Program-made: the position numbers and the translations under genes
Source of the DNA: an uncultured Clostridia bacterium
GTDB lineage: Bacteria; Bacillota; Clostridia; Christensenellales; UBA1242
Assembly: GCA_947630075.1 (NCBI GenBank)
Contig: CANRGF010000010.1
Span: 1 to 16,357, forward strand
DNA length: 16,357 bases
Reading direction: 5' to 3'
In this document: positions 1 through 5,956 of the stretch, piece by piece
How the letters are laid out: every line of letters begins with the position of its first letter
Numbering within the stretch: the stretch's first letter is position 1
Notes under the pieces: model-generated
Seen by the model: the letters and a program-made list of their open reading frames with translations, nothing else
Database searches by the model: none
Told to the model about the DNA's origin: nothing

Positions 1-793
1 CGGTTAGCAAAATTTTTGCCGCGCGCTCTAAATCAATTTCACCGCCTTTAATAATGCATCCGCGCTTTTTGCCAATCTGGCTTAATGCGTCTATATTTTG
101 TGTATTTTCATCTACAATTACAGTATATTTAGATTGCAATATGTTTTTATCTATTGCATTTAAGCGGGCAATTAACTGAGCGGCAACTTCCACGAGATTT
201 AGAACTTCGTCTTTAACTGAGCCAACTATTGCAAGATTATAAGCCTTCTCTTCGTCATTAAAATTTGGCAATAAAACGCCCGGTGTGTCCATAAACTCAA
301 TGCTATCGCTAACCTTAATCCATTGCTTAGATTTGGTTACGCCGGCACGGTTGCCTGTTACGGCACGAGCCTTTTTGCAAAGATTGTTGACGATTGTGGA
401 CTTGCCCGAATTAGGCACGCCAAGCACCATGGCACGCGTGATGAAATTTGCACCTTTTAGTTTGTTTTGCTCTAGCCTAGATTTGAAAATCTTATTGATT
501 GTGTCTATTATTATTTTTGAATTGCCGCTAACTGTGGCGTTAAGGCTAACGCACTCGCTCCCTAATACATTGAAATACTTTTTAAATTTATCTATGGCAG
601 TTTTTTCAACTAAATCTGCCTTATTTAAAACATAAATTATTGGCTTATCTTTAACCACCTTTAAAAATTCGGGGTTGATGCAACTTGTTGGGCAGCGGGC
701 ATCTAACACATAGACGAAACAATCACAAAGTTTACTATCACTTTGCATTTGCTTTAATGTCTTGCTCATGTGCCCTGGAAACCAATTTATCAT
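1..793 (-). CDS. rbgA: Ribosome biogenesis GTPase RbgA (YlqF), C-terminus cut by window edge
   Basis: Circularly permuted GTPase needed for late assembly of the 50S subunit in Firmicutes. The reading frame is open from the ATG at 793 to the left edge, giving 264 residues of an expected ~280. It opens with the family hallmark WFPGHM (residues 4-9). The G motifs come in permuted order: G4 NKAD (57-60), G1 GVPNSGKST (125-133), a G2-type Thr in NRAGVTKSKQW (near 153), G3 DTPG (169-172). The segment GKKRGCIIKGG near 241-251 matches the RbgA C-terminal region. In Bacillus it follows rplS at the end of the rpsP-trmD operon; here rplS is missing and a terminator separates rbgA from trmD. No Shine-Dalgarno precedes the ATG, and a -10 element lies 6 nt upstream, so a leaderless mRNA is inferred. 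Identity is very secure; the last residues lie outside the window. Confidence 0.95.
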   Translation of the reverse strand, partial: MINWFPGHMSKTLKQMQSDSKLCDCFVYVLDARCPTSCINPEFLKVVKDKPIIYVLNKADLVEKTAIDKFKKYFNVLGSECVSLNATVSGNSKIIIDTINKIFKSRLEQNKLKGANFITRAMVLGVPNSGKSTIVNNLCKKARAVTGNRAGVTKSKQWIKVSDSIEFMDTPGVLLPNFNDEEKAYNLAIVGSVKDEVLNLVEVAAQLIARLNAIDKNILQSKYTVIVDENTQNIDALSQIGKKRGCIIKGGEIDLERAAKILLT

Positions 794-799
794 AATTAA

Positions 800-827
800 A
801 TAATAACACAAAATTTTATTTTTTCAA
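800..827 (-). promoter_or_regulatory. Predicted promoter of rbgA
   Basis: Reading the minus strand: TTGAAA (827-822), a 16-nt spacer, then TATTAT (805-800) preceded by TGT, which makes an extended -10. The -10 is followed by six bases (TTAATT) and the ATG, so the predicted transcription start falls on the A of the start codon. It lies just downstream of the trmD terminator, so rbgA has its own promoter. This is inferred from sequence only. Confidence 0.6.
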
Positions 828-839
828 AGAGTTTATGGG
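806..839. repeat. Repeated promoter-region segment, copy 1 (upstream of rbgA)
   Basis: On the plus strand this begins with the 16-mer ACACAAAATTTTATTT (806-821) and continues to AAAGAG and TTTATGGG (832-839). A second copy lies at 2673-2705, upstream of rpsP, with the same 16-mer, then AAAGGG and TTTATGGG, with a 3-nt indel between the blocks. In both copies it sits just upstream of the -10 of a ribosome-related transcription unit. It could be a duplicated promoter or a shared regulator site. Confidence 0.5.
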
Positions 840-866
840 CATTTTATATAAACAAAAATTGGCAAC

Positions 867-892
867 AAAAAACTGCTTTATTTAGCAGTTTT
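867..892 (-). terminator. Intrinsic terminator after trmD
   Basis: On the minus strand AAAACTGCT pairs perfectly with AGCAGTTTT (9 bp, loop AAATAA) and runs into six T residues (872-867). The trmD stop codon lies in the loop. This ends the rpsP-khpA-rimM-trmD operon before rbgA. Confidence 0.85.
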
Positions 893-1558
893 ATTTTTAT
901 CCAACAAATCTGGGCGGTTGCGTTTGGTGATTTCTAGAGATTGCTCTGCCCTTAATTCTTTGATTTTTTTGTGGTTGCCGTTTAAAAGCACTTCAGGCAC
1001 GGGTAAATCTCTAAAAATTGCTGGGCGTGTGTATTGATTATATTCTAGCAAGCCATTGGAGAAACTTTCTTCTTGCGTGCTTTCGGCAGTGATTGCGTCT
1101 GGCAAAAGGCGGATAACAGCATCTGCCACCACCATGGCGGGCAATTCACCACCCGTTAGCACATAATCGCCAATCGAAAGTTCTTGCACTTTGAAATAAT
1201 CTAACACGCGCTGGTCTATACCCTCATAATGCCCACAAATTAAAATAATATGCTTAAAATCTTTCATCTGGTTTGCTTTTTCTTGACTAAAAACGCTGCC
1301 ACGAGGCGACATATAAAAAATTTTAGAATTGCGCTTTTTCACGCTCTCTATCGCCTTAAAAAGTGGCTCGCACATCATAACCATGCCTGCGCCGCCACCA
1401 AAAGGCTCATCATCGCATTTATAGTGTGGAGGTGCGGCAAAATCTCGAATGTTTATAATGTTAATCTTAACCACGCCCTTCTCCACTGCGCGCTTGATAA
1501 TGCTCTCTTTTAAAGGTGCAAACATTTCTGGAAATAAGGTTAAAATATCTATTTTCAT
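878..1558 (-). CDS. trmD: tRNA (guanine37-N1)-methyltransferase TrmD
   Basis: SPOUT (trefoil-knot) enzyme that methylates G37 next to the anticodon of tRNAs, using S-adenosylmethionine, to prevent +1 frameshifting. Motifs seen: FGGGAGMVM (53-61), YMSPRG (82-87), CGHYEGIDQRV (108-118) and the SAM-binding knot SIGDYVLTGGELPAM (128-142), followed by LLEYNQYTRP (170-179). At 226 residues it is shorter than the usual ~240-250 because the C-terminus ends soon after RPDLL. The presumed catalytic Asp of the family DSF motif (Asp169 in the Haemophilus/E. coli enzymes) appears as Glu164 in EESFSNG. The start is preceded by AAGGAT, which lies in the last codons of rimM; one base separates the two genes, suggesting translational coupling. 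Last gene of its operon; a terminator overlaps its stop. Confidence 0.97.
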   Translation of the reverse strand: MKIDILTLFPEMFAPLKESIIKRAVEKGVVKINIINIRDFAAPPHYKCDDEPFGGGAGMVMMCEPLFKAIESVKKRNSKIFYMSPRGSVFSQEKANQMKDFKHIILICGHYEGIDQRVLDYFKVQELSIGDYVLTGGELPAMVVADAVIRLLPDAITAESTQEESFSNGLLEYNQYTRPAIFRDLPVPEVLLNGNHKKIKELRAEQSLEITKRNRPDLLDKNKTAK

Positions 1559-1559
1559 G

Positions 1560-2066
1560 TTAAATCCTTACATCTTCAAACTTTTGCTGATTGATTATAA
1601 ACGCTTCTAGTTCGGCATTATATTCGATTATATCGTCCACAAACGGAATTTGATAACTAACTGCCCCGCACCTTATTGTGAGCACCACGCTTGCGCCATA
1701 ATCGTCATAATCAACCACCGTGCCGAGCTCGGTGCCGCGTTCGTTTAAAACAGGCTTATTGATTAGGTCGGATAAATATAATTTATCTTTAAGTTCGGTG
1801 TAATTTGCTCTATCCACGAAAACCGATTGATTTCTAAGTTTCTCAGCTGCCTCTATTGTGGGTGCGATGTCGAGAGAAATTGAATATGCGTCATTATTAA
1901 GTGGCTGACACTTCGTGATTTTTGCTTTTGTGAGTTTTTCGCCCACAAAAACATCTTTAAATATAGAAAAATTCACGCCATCAAGGTAACTTAAAATTTT
2001 TACTGCACCTTTAATGCCGTGAGTTCGCACGATTTTGCCTATTTCTAAAAGATTTTGCATTTCCAT
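1560..2066 (-). CDS. rimM: Ribosome maturation factor RimM
   Basis: 16S rRNA processing factor that binds uS19 and helps build the 30S head. 168 residues, normal for the family. The N-terminal RimM barrel is visible as IGKIVRTHGIKGAVKI (near 9-24), followed by a PRC-barrel half including KDKLYLSDLINKPV and the typical C-terminal IPFVDDIIEYN. The gene lies between khpA (18 nt upstream) and trmD (1 nt downstream), the conserved Firmicute and proteobacterial context. Two in-frame ATGs (2066 and 2060) lie near the start and neither has a convincing Shine-Dalgarno site; the upstream bases are A/T-rich. Initiation may rely on coupling to khpA or on the A/U-rich leader. The start is uncertain by two codons. 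Confidence 0.95.
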   Translation of the reverse strand: MEMQNLLEIGKIVRTHGIKGAVKILSYLDGVNFSIFKDVFVGEKLTKAKITKCQPLNNDAYSISLDIAPTIEAAEKLRNQSVFVDRANYTELKDKLYLSDLINKPVLNERGTELGTVVDYDDYGASVVLTIRCGAVSYQIPFVDDIIEYNAELEAFIINQQKFEDVRI

Positions 2067-2084
2067 AAAACAAACTAATCAAAT

Positions 2085-2312
2085 TTATTTTTCTTCAAAT
2101 TTGATAACTAATCTATCATGGCTATTGCCAACCGATTTGACAACTGTGCGGATGGCGTTTGCTATTGCTCCGCCCTTACCTATCACATTGCCTAAATCTT
2201 TTTTTGCCACCTTAACTTTGAAGACTTTGGTTTTGCCATCGTTAGCCTGAATTTCCACCTCTTCTGGTGCGGACACTAGGTTCTTAACAATGTATTCTAA
2301 CATCTCTTGCAT
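2085..2312 (-). CDS. khpA: KH-domain RNA-binding protein KhpA (YlqC)
   Basis: Small single-domain KH protein of 75 residues. It carries the RNA-binding GXXG loop in VIGKGG (residues 43-48), followed by the helix AIANAIRTVVKS. In Firmicutes KhpA pairs with KhpB (Jag/EloR) and affects cell elongation and sRNA/mRNA stability. The position between rpsP and rimM is the classical one for this family. A good AGGAG site lies upstream of the ATG and overlaps the TAG stop of rpsP, so translation of the two genes is probably linked. The B. subtilis neighbour ylqD is not present here. Confidence 0.95.
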   Translation of the reverse strand: MQEMLEYIVKNLVSAPEEVEIQANDGKTKVFKVKVAKKDLGNVIGKGGAIANAIRTVVKSVGNSHDRLVIKFEEK

Positions 2313-2321
2313 AGACTACTC

Positions 2322-2615
2322 CTATTTCTTTTTTTTCTTATTATTAGTTTTAGGTGCGCTATTGCCTTTAACTTCTAACACGCCGATGGTCTGCAAAATA
2401 GACTTAGTGGTTTCAGTGGGCTGAGCACCATTTTTAAGCCAAGTTTTTGCCAATTCTGCATCTATCTTGATTTCTGCTGGGTTTTTAAGCGGATTGTATG
2501 TGCCAAGCTGAGCGATATATTTGCCATCTCTTGCCACGCGAGCATCTGCAACCACAACACGATAGAAAGGGGACTTTTTATCTCCCAAACGGGTTAACCT
2601 AATTTTTACTGCCAT
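2322..2615 (-). CDS. rpsP: 30S ribosomal protein bS16
   Basis: Structural protein of the 30S subunit. The N-terminus [20 protein letters not shown] and the following [22 protein letters not shown] are diagnostic of bS16. The total of 97 residues, with a Lys/Asn-rich C-terminal tail (NNKKKKK), is normal. It is the first gene of the operon rpsP-khpA-rimM-trmD. The start has a strong AAAGGAG site 5 nt before the ATG, and a clear promoter lies about 43 nt upstream. In Bacillus ffh is directly upstream; here an opposite-strand gene lies between them, so this operon has its own promoter. Confidence 0.98.
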   Translation of the reverse strand: MAVKIRLTRLGDKKSPFYRVVVADARVARDGKYIAQLGTYNPLKNPAEIKIDAELAKTWLKNGAQPTETTKSILQTIGVLEVKGNSAPKTNNKKKKK

Positions 2616-2643
2616 AATTACTCCTTTTTTATATTTTGCTTAG

Positions 2644-2665
2644 TGTAAAGCAATTTCACTTTACA
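2644..2665. promoter_or_regulatory. Inverted repeat over the predicted rpsP transcription start
   Basis: Plus strand TGTAAAG (2644-2650), 8 bases, CTTTACA (2659-2665). It overlaps the last base of the rpsP -10 and the predicted start near 2658. A third copy of the half-site (minus-strand CTTTACA, 2694-2688) covers the -35. The arrangement resembles a repressor operator, but the sequence is AT-rich and no regulator is identified. Confidence 0.4.
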
Positions 2666-2693
2666 TTATAGCACACAAAATTTTATTTGTAAA
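2665..2693 (-). promoter_or_regulatory. Predicted promoter of the rpsP operon
   Basis: Minus strand TTTACA (2693-2688), 17-nt spacer, TATAAT (2670-2665), with TGC before the -10 (extended -10). The predicted start is near 2658, giving a leader of about 43 nt that ends in the AAAGGAG site of rpsP. It is divergent from the promoter at 2731-2758. Confidence 0.8.
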
Positions 2694-2705
2694 GGGTTTT
2701 ATGGG
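2673..2705. repeat. Repeated promoter-region segment, copy 2 (upstream of rpsP)
   Basis: Contains the 16-mer ACACAAAATTTTATTT at 2673-2688, identical to 806-821, and TTTATGGG at 2698-2705, identical to 832-839, with similar sequence between. It covers the spacer and -35 of the rpsP promoter and extends upstream. Confidence 0.5.
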
Positions 2706-2730
2706 AAATTTAGAAAAAAATATAACAATC

Positions 2731-2758
2731 TTGACAAATTGCTTTTCTATGCTATAAT
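2731..2758 (+). promoter_or_regulatory. Predicted promoter of the plus-strand 165-aa gene
   Basis: Consensus TTGACA (2731-2736), 16-nt spacer, consensus TATAAT (2753-2758), with TGC before it (extended -10). Six bases separate the -10 from the ATG at 2765, so transcription is predicted to start at the A of the start codon. There is no room for a ribosome-binding site. Confidence 0.8.
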
Positions 2759-2764
2759 TATTAC

Positions 2765-3262
2765 ATGGAAGAAACGGCAAAAACATATAGGCACTATCTT
2801 GATTACGTGCTAAATTTGCTAGACGAAGATAGTGTGTTTGAAGATTTTGAAAGCCCGGTAAGTTTTATGAGCAAGGAGTTGGCGGATAAAACCAATCAGT
2901 TTATTTTGTGCATGGACAAAAGCAAGTTAAGCCAATATGTTTACAATATTAATTCAGTTTTCATAATAAAATATATGTTGGATATGGCAAACAATAAATA
3001 CCATTTGAATGTTGCCCTAACACAAATTCGAACCTTTATAAATTTATATATGGATATTATTGACCAGGCTGAATATTTAAGCAATGAAATTAACTATAAA
3101 CCTGAGGACATTCTGCTTTATGGTTTTGCGTATTCACATTATCTGCTTGACACTGATAAGAAATCTGAAGTTAAATTTTATAAAAAAGAATTTATTAAGC
3201 CGCTATTTAAAGTTTTTAAAAAAGAATATTTAACCGCTAGAAAATCTATATTAGCTCAATAA
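2765..3262 (+). CDS. Unknown 165-aa protein, predicted leaderless
   Basis: I do not recognise this protein. It has 165 residues, no signal peptide and no evident membrane segment. It looks mostly helical, is rich in Tyr, Leu and Lys, starts acidic (DEDSVFEDFE near 20-29) and ends basic (FKVFKKEYLTARKS). It has one Cys (near 49) and no nucleotide-binding or zinc motif that I can see. It is the only plus-strand gene in the window. It lies between rpsP (divergent) and ffh (convergent), exactly where most Firmicutes have ffh and rpsP adjacent. The promoter is near-consensus and a shared terminator follows, so it is a complete transcription unit. The chosen ATG is at the predicted transcription start and has no Shine-Dalgarno site; the next in-frame Met (residue 34) has none either. 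It is real by its signals, but function is unknown. Confidence 0.8.
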   Translation: MEETAKTYRHYLDYVLNLLDEDSVFEDFESPVSFMSKELADKTNQFILCMDKSKLSQYVYNINSVFIIKYMLDMANNKYHLNVALTQIRTFINLYMDIIDQAEYLSNEINYKPEDILLYGFAYSHYLLDTDKKSEVKFYKKEFIKPLFKVFKKEYLTARKSILAQ

Positions 3263-3287
3263 AAAAGGGCACTATGCCCTCTTTTTT
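3261..3287. terminator. Bidirectional terminator between the 165-aa gene and ffh
   Basis: AAAAAA, then GGGCA (3267-3271), loop CTA, TGCCC (3275-3279), then TCTTTTTT. A U-tract follows the stem on both strands, so one hairpin can end both convergent genes. It overlaps the stop codon of each. Confidence 0.85.
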
Positions 3288-4632
3288 ATCCTCCCATTAA
3301 TTTTCGCATCATAGCCATTTTGCCACCATAAGCTTTAGGGTTTTTAAGCATTTTCATCATTTCTTTGCTTTGATTGAATTGCTTTAAAAGAGTGTTTACA
3401 TCATTGACTGTTACACCCGCGCCCTTTGCAATACGCTGGCGGCGACTGCCATTGATCATGTCTGGATTTTGGCGCTCTTTGGCAGTCATAGACTGAATTA
3501 TTGCCTTGTTTTTTTCAAGCATTTTATCGTCAATCATATTCTCAAGTTGTTTCATCTTGCCGCTAACTCCCGGCATCATGGAAAGCACAGCTTTTAATCC
3601 GCCCATCTTTTTGAGCGAATTGACCTGTTCAATATAATCGTTTAAATCAAAACTATTCTCACGGAATTTGCGCTCCATTTCTTTGGCAGTTTTTTCATCA
3701 ACAGCCTCTTGCGCTTTATCAATAAGAGTGAGCACATCGCCCATGCCCAAAATTCTGGAAGCCATGCGGTCGGGATAAAAAGGCTCTAAGTCGGTTAATT
3801 TTTCGCCAACGCCCACAAATTTAATAGGCTTGCCTATAACTGAGCGGATAGAGAGCGCTGCACCACCGCGCGTGTCGCCATCAGTTTTTGTCAGCACCAC
3901 GCCCGTTACATCAAGTGCGTCATTAAACGCTTTTGAAACTGCCACTGCCTCTTGCCCTATCATTGCATCGATAACGAGCAAAATTTCGGTTGGATTAACG
4001 GCTTTTTTGATTTCTTTTAGTTCGTCCATCAACTTTTCGTCTATTTGAAGGCGACCTGCCGTGTCCACAATCACAGTGTCTAGGCTAAATTTATTAGCGT
4101 AGTCTATTGCTTCTTTAACAGTTTTAGTTGGGTTGTTTGTGCCCCTTTCAAACACATCAATTTGAATTGATTTGCCGAGCACTTTTAATTGGTCTATTGC
4201 TGCTGGGCGATAAATGTCACACGCAACAAGCAAAGGCTTTTTGCCCTCTTTTTTTAATTTTAAGGCTAATTTGCCACACATTGTGGTTTTGCCACTACCC
4301 TGCAAGCCACACATCATAACCACAGTTGGAGGCTTAGGGCTAACATTTAATTTTTGATTTTCGCCTCCCATGAGCGCAATTAATTCGTCTCGCACAATTT
4401 TTATGACTTGCTGGGTTGGAGTGAGGCTTTTTAAAATTTCCTCGCCAACTGCTTTTTCGCTAACTTTATTTATGAAATCTTTGGCAACAGTGTAGTTTAC
4501 ATCTGCCTCCAAAAGCGCCACACGAATTTCTCTCATTGCCTCTTTTATTTCCAGAGAGGTGAGTTTTCCATGCTTGGTTAGTTTGCTAAAAATATGATTA
4601 AGCCTTTCGCTTAGGTTTGAAAAGAATGCCAT
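3286..4632 (-). CDS. ffh: Signal recognition particle protein Ffh (SRP54)
   Basis: GTPase subunit of the SRP. It binds 4.5S/6S RNA and hydrophobic signal sequences of nascent chains and docks with FtsY at the membrane. 448 residues, full length. N domain about 1-95; G domain with P-loop GLQGSGKTT (109-117), DTAGR (190-194) and TKTD (248-251); methionine-rich M domain from about 310, with the RNA-binding motif SRRQRIAKGAG (396-406) and a C-terminus rich in MM and MMRKLMGG. The ATG follows the ylxM TAG with no spare base, and a GGAGGA site lies in the last codons of ylxM, so the two are probably translationally coupled. The SRP RNA gene is not visible in this window. Confidence 0.98.
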   Translation of the reverse strand: MAFFSNLSERLNHIFSKLTKHGKLTSLEIKEAMREIRVALLEADVNYTVAKDFINKVSEKAVGEEILKSLTPTQQVIKIVRDELIALMGGENQKLNVSPKPPTVVMMCGLQGSGKTTMCGKLALKLKKEGKKPLLVACDIYRPAAIDQLKVLGKSIQIDVFERGTNNPTKTVKEAIDYANKFSLDTVIVDTAGRLQIDEKLMDELKEIKKAVNPTEILLVIDAMIGQEAVAVSKAFNDALDVTGVVLTKTDGDTRGGAALSIRSVIGKPIKFVGVGEKLTDLEPFYPDRMASRILGMGDVLTLIDKAQEAVDEKTAKEMERKFRENSFDLNDYIEQVNSLKKMGGLKAVLSMMPGVSGKMKQLENMIDDKMLEKNKAIIQSMTAKERQNPDMINGSRRQRIAKGAGVTVNDVNTLLKQFNQSKEMMKMLKNPKAYGGKMAMMRKLMGG

Positions 4633-4944
4633 CTAGTCCTCCAAAATAGATAAAATCTGTTTGATTTGCTCTTTTGTTAATGCTGATTTATCTAAAAGCA
4701 GTTTCTTTATTTTAGCATCTCGGGCAATAAATTGCAAGTCATTTTCATAAGATTGCAAAGTGGAGATGGCTTTATCTAATCCGTCTTTAACTGCTTGGCG
4801 AGTGATTTGCAACTCTTCACCCACTTCGGCAAGTGAAAGATTATTGTCCACATACATAGCAACAATTTGACGCTGCTTATCAGTTAGTAGGCTACCATAA
4901 TATTTTATTAATACTGCTATTTTAACTCTATCATTTATGTTCAT
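4633..4944 (-). CDS. ylxM: SRP-associated HTH protein YlxM (UPF0122)
   Basis: Small protein of 103 residues carrying a sigma-70 region-4-like helix-turn-helix (about 37-60, SLAEVGEELQITRQAV). The conserved YYGSLLTDKQRQI lies just before it (about 15-27). YlxM homologues sit almost always next to ffh or ftsY, and the streptococcal protein has been linked to SRP function. Here the gene lies between ftsY and ffh. No Shine-Dalgarno is visible before the ATG. A TATAAT on the minus strand ends 17 nt upstream of the ATG, but there is no credible -35 or TG extension, so read-through from ftsY is the more likely source of its transcript. Confidence 0.93.
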   Translation of the reverse strand: MNINDRVKIAVLIKYYGSLLTDKQRQIVAMYVDNNLSLAEVGEELQITRQAVKDGLDKAISTLQSYENDLQFIARDAKIKKLLLDKSALTKEQIKQILSILED

Positions 4945-5030
4945 GATTATTTTATCGTGTAATTATATAATCTCTGTTTATGCGGACTTTTAACCACTCT
5001 AACACTAAATTTTTTGCTTTATTTCTAAGA

Positions 5031-5894
5031 TTACATTAAAATCTTATCAACAAAACTATTTGCGTCAAAAGGCGCTAAATCGTCCACTCCCTCGCCAAAG
5101 CCGGTGAAAACGATTGGCACTTTAAGGTCATTAATAATTGGATAGACCACACCGCCCTTGCTAGTGCCATCTAATTTTGTGAGGACAATGCCGTCAATTT
5201 GAACGCTATCCTTAAAGGCTTTGACTTGTGCAATTGAATTTTGGCCGATTGAGGCGTCTAAAACAATCAAATTCAAAAAGTGTGCCTCAGGATATTCCCT
5301 TCTTGCCACGTTGTTGATTTTTTCAAGCTCTTTCATTAGGTTGGTTTTTGTGTGAAGCCTGCCGGCTGTATCCACAATCAAGACATCAACATCTTTGGCT
5401 TTCATGCTGGTGATGGCATCAAACACAACAGATGCACTATCCGCACCCTCGCCTTGCTTGATGATTTTAACTTTCAATTTGTCCGCCCAAGTGGAGAGTT
5501 GCTCGGTGGCTGCAGCGCGGAAAGTGTCCCCCGCAGCGAGCAAAACCGACTTTTTGCTTTTGGTGAAATATTTCGTCATTTTTGCAATTGTGGTGGTTTT
5601 GCCCACACCATTAACTCCAACCACAGTGATTATCATAGGATATTTAAACTCAACAGATTGCGCATCCAATTTGTTTATCAAAATCTGCTTTAATTCAACT
5701 TGTGCACGCTCAATATCCTTAATTAATTTTTGCTTGCAAGTATCGCGCAATTCATCCATGATATCCATTGCAGTTTCCACGCCCATATCACTCGAAACCA
5801 ACAACGCTTCAAGTTCATCATAGAAATCATCATTTAATTCAGTGCGTTTGAACACGTATTTTAACTTCTCAAAAAACTTTTTAAATATTCCCAT
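5031..5894 (-). CDS. ftsY: SRP receptor GTPase FtsY
   Basis: Membrane-associated receptor that forms a heterodimer with Ffh to hand ribosome-nascent chains to SecYEG. I place the start at the ATG at 5894 (MGIFKKFFEKLK), which has GGAG 5 nt upstream and gives 287 residues. A longer frame to 5939 adds 15 residues that do not look like FtsY and overlap a hairpin. The short basic, amphipathic N-terminus replaces the long acidic A domain of E. coli FtsY and fits a minimal NG-domain receptor. G motifs: GVNGVGKTT (93-101), DTAGR (175-179), TKLD (239-242). It lies downstream of smc (62 nt) and upstream of ylxM (86 nt, no terminator seen), as in many Firmicutes. Confidence 0.96.
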   Translation of the reverse strand: MGIFKKFFEKLKYVFKRTELNDDFYDELEALLVSSDMGVETAMDIMDELRDTCKQKLIKDIERAQVELKQILINKLDAQSVEFKYPMIITVVGVNGVGKTTTIAKMTKYFTKSKKSVLLAAGDTFRAAATEQLSTWADKLKVKIIKQGEGADSASVVFDAITSMKAKDVDVLIVDTAGRLHTKTNLMKELEKINNVARREYPEAHFLNLIVLDASIGQNSIAQVKAFKDSVQIDGIVLTKLDGTSKGGVVYPIINDLKVPIVFTGFGEGVDDLAPFDANSFVDKILM

Positions 5895-5915
5895 ATTCAC
5901 TCCATATAATGCGTA

Positions 5916-5952
5916 AAACACTTGCCAAACACACATCATCTGGCAAGCGTTT
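5916..5952 (-). other. Strong hairpin in the smc-ftsY gap
   Basis: On the minus strand AAACGCTTGCCA (5952-5941) pairs with TGGCAAGTGTTT (5927-5916) over 12 bp with one G-U pair; the loop has 13 nt. Only a short TTTT (5918-5915) follows, so it is a weak terminator at best. It could be an attenuator, a processing site or a 3' stabiliser that sets the smc to ftsY ratio. Confidence 0.55.
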
Positions 5953-5956
5953 AAAA

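Noticed and set aside
285..635. 116-aa plus-strand frame near the left edge
   Set aside because: The opposite strand encodes rbgA with all GTPase motifs in an uninterrupted frame, so this is a shadow.
3023..3035. tRNA-like TTCGAA arm sequence
   Set aside because: It is inside the 165-aa coding frame and no acceptor or anticodon stem can be built around it.
4945..5030. Possible promoter or near-leaderless start for ylxM
   Set aside because: A TATAAT is present, but no -35 or TG extension and the distance to ATG (17 nt) does not fit the 6-nt pattern; AT-rich chance match is likely.
5395..5823. 142-aa open frame on the plus strand
   Set aside because: It is antisense to the ftsY GTPase domain, has no ribosome site or family likeness, and is a shadow of the conserved gene.
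5895..5939. Longer ftsY start adding 15 residues
   Set aside because: The added residues do not resemble FtsY, the longer frame runs through a hairpin, and the ATG at 5894 has a proper GGAG site.
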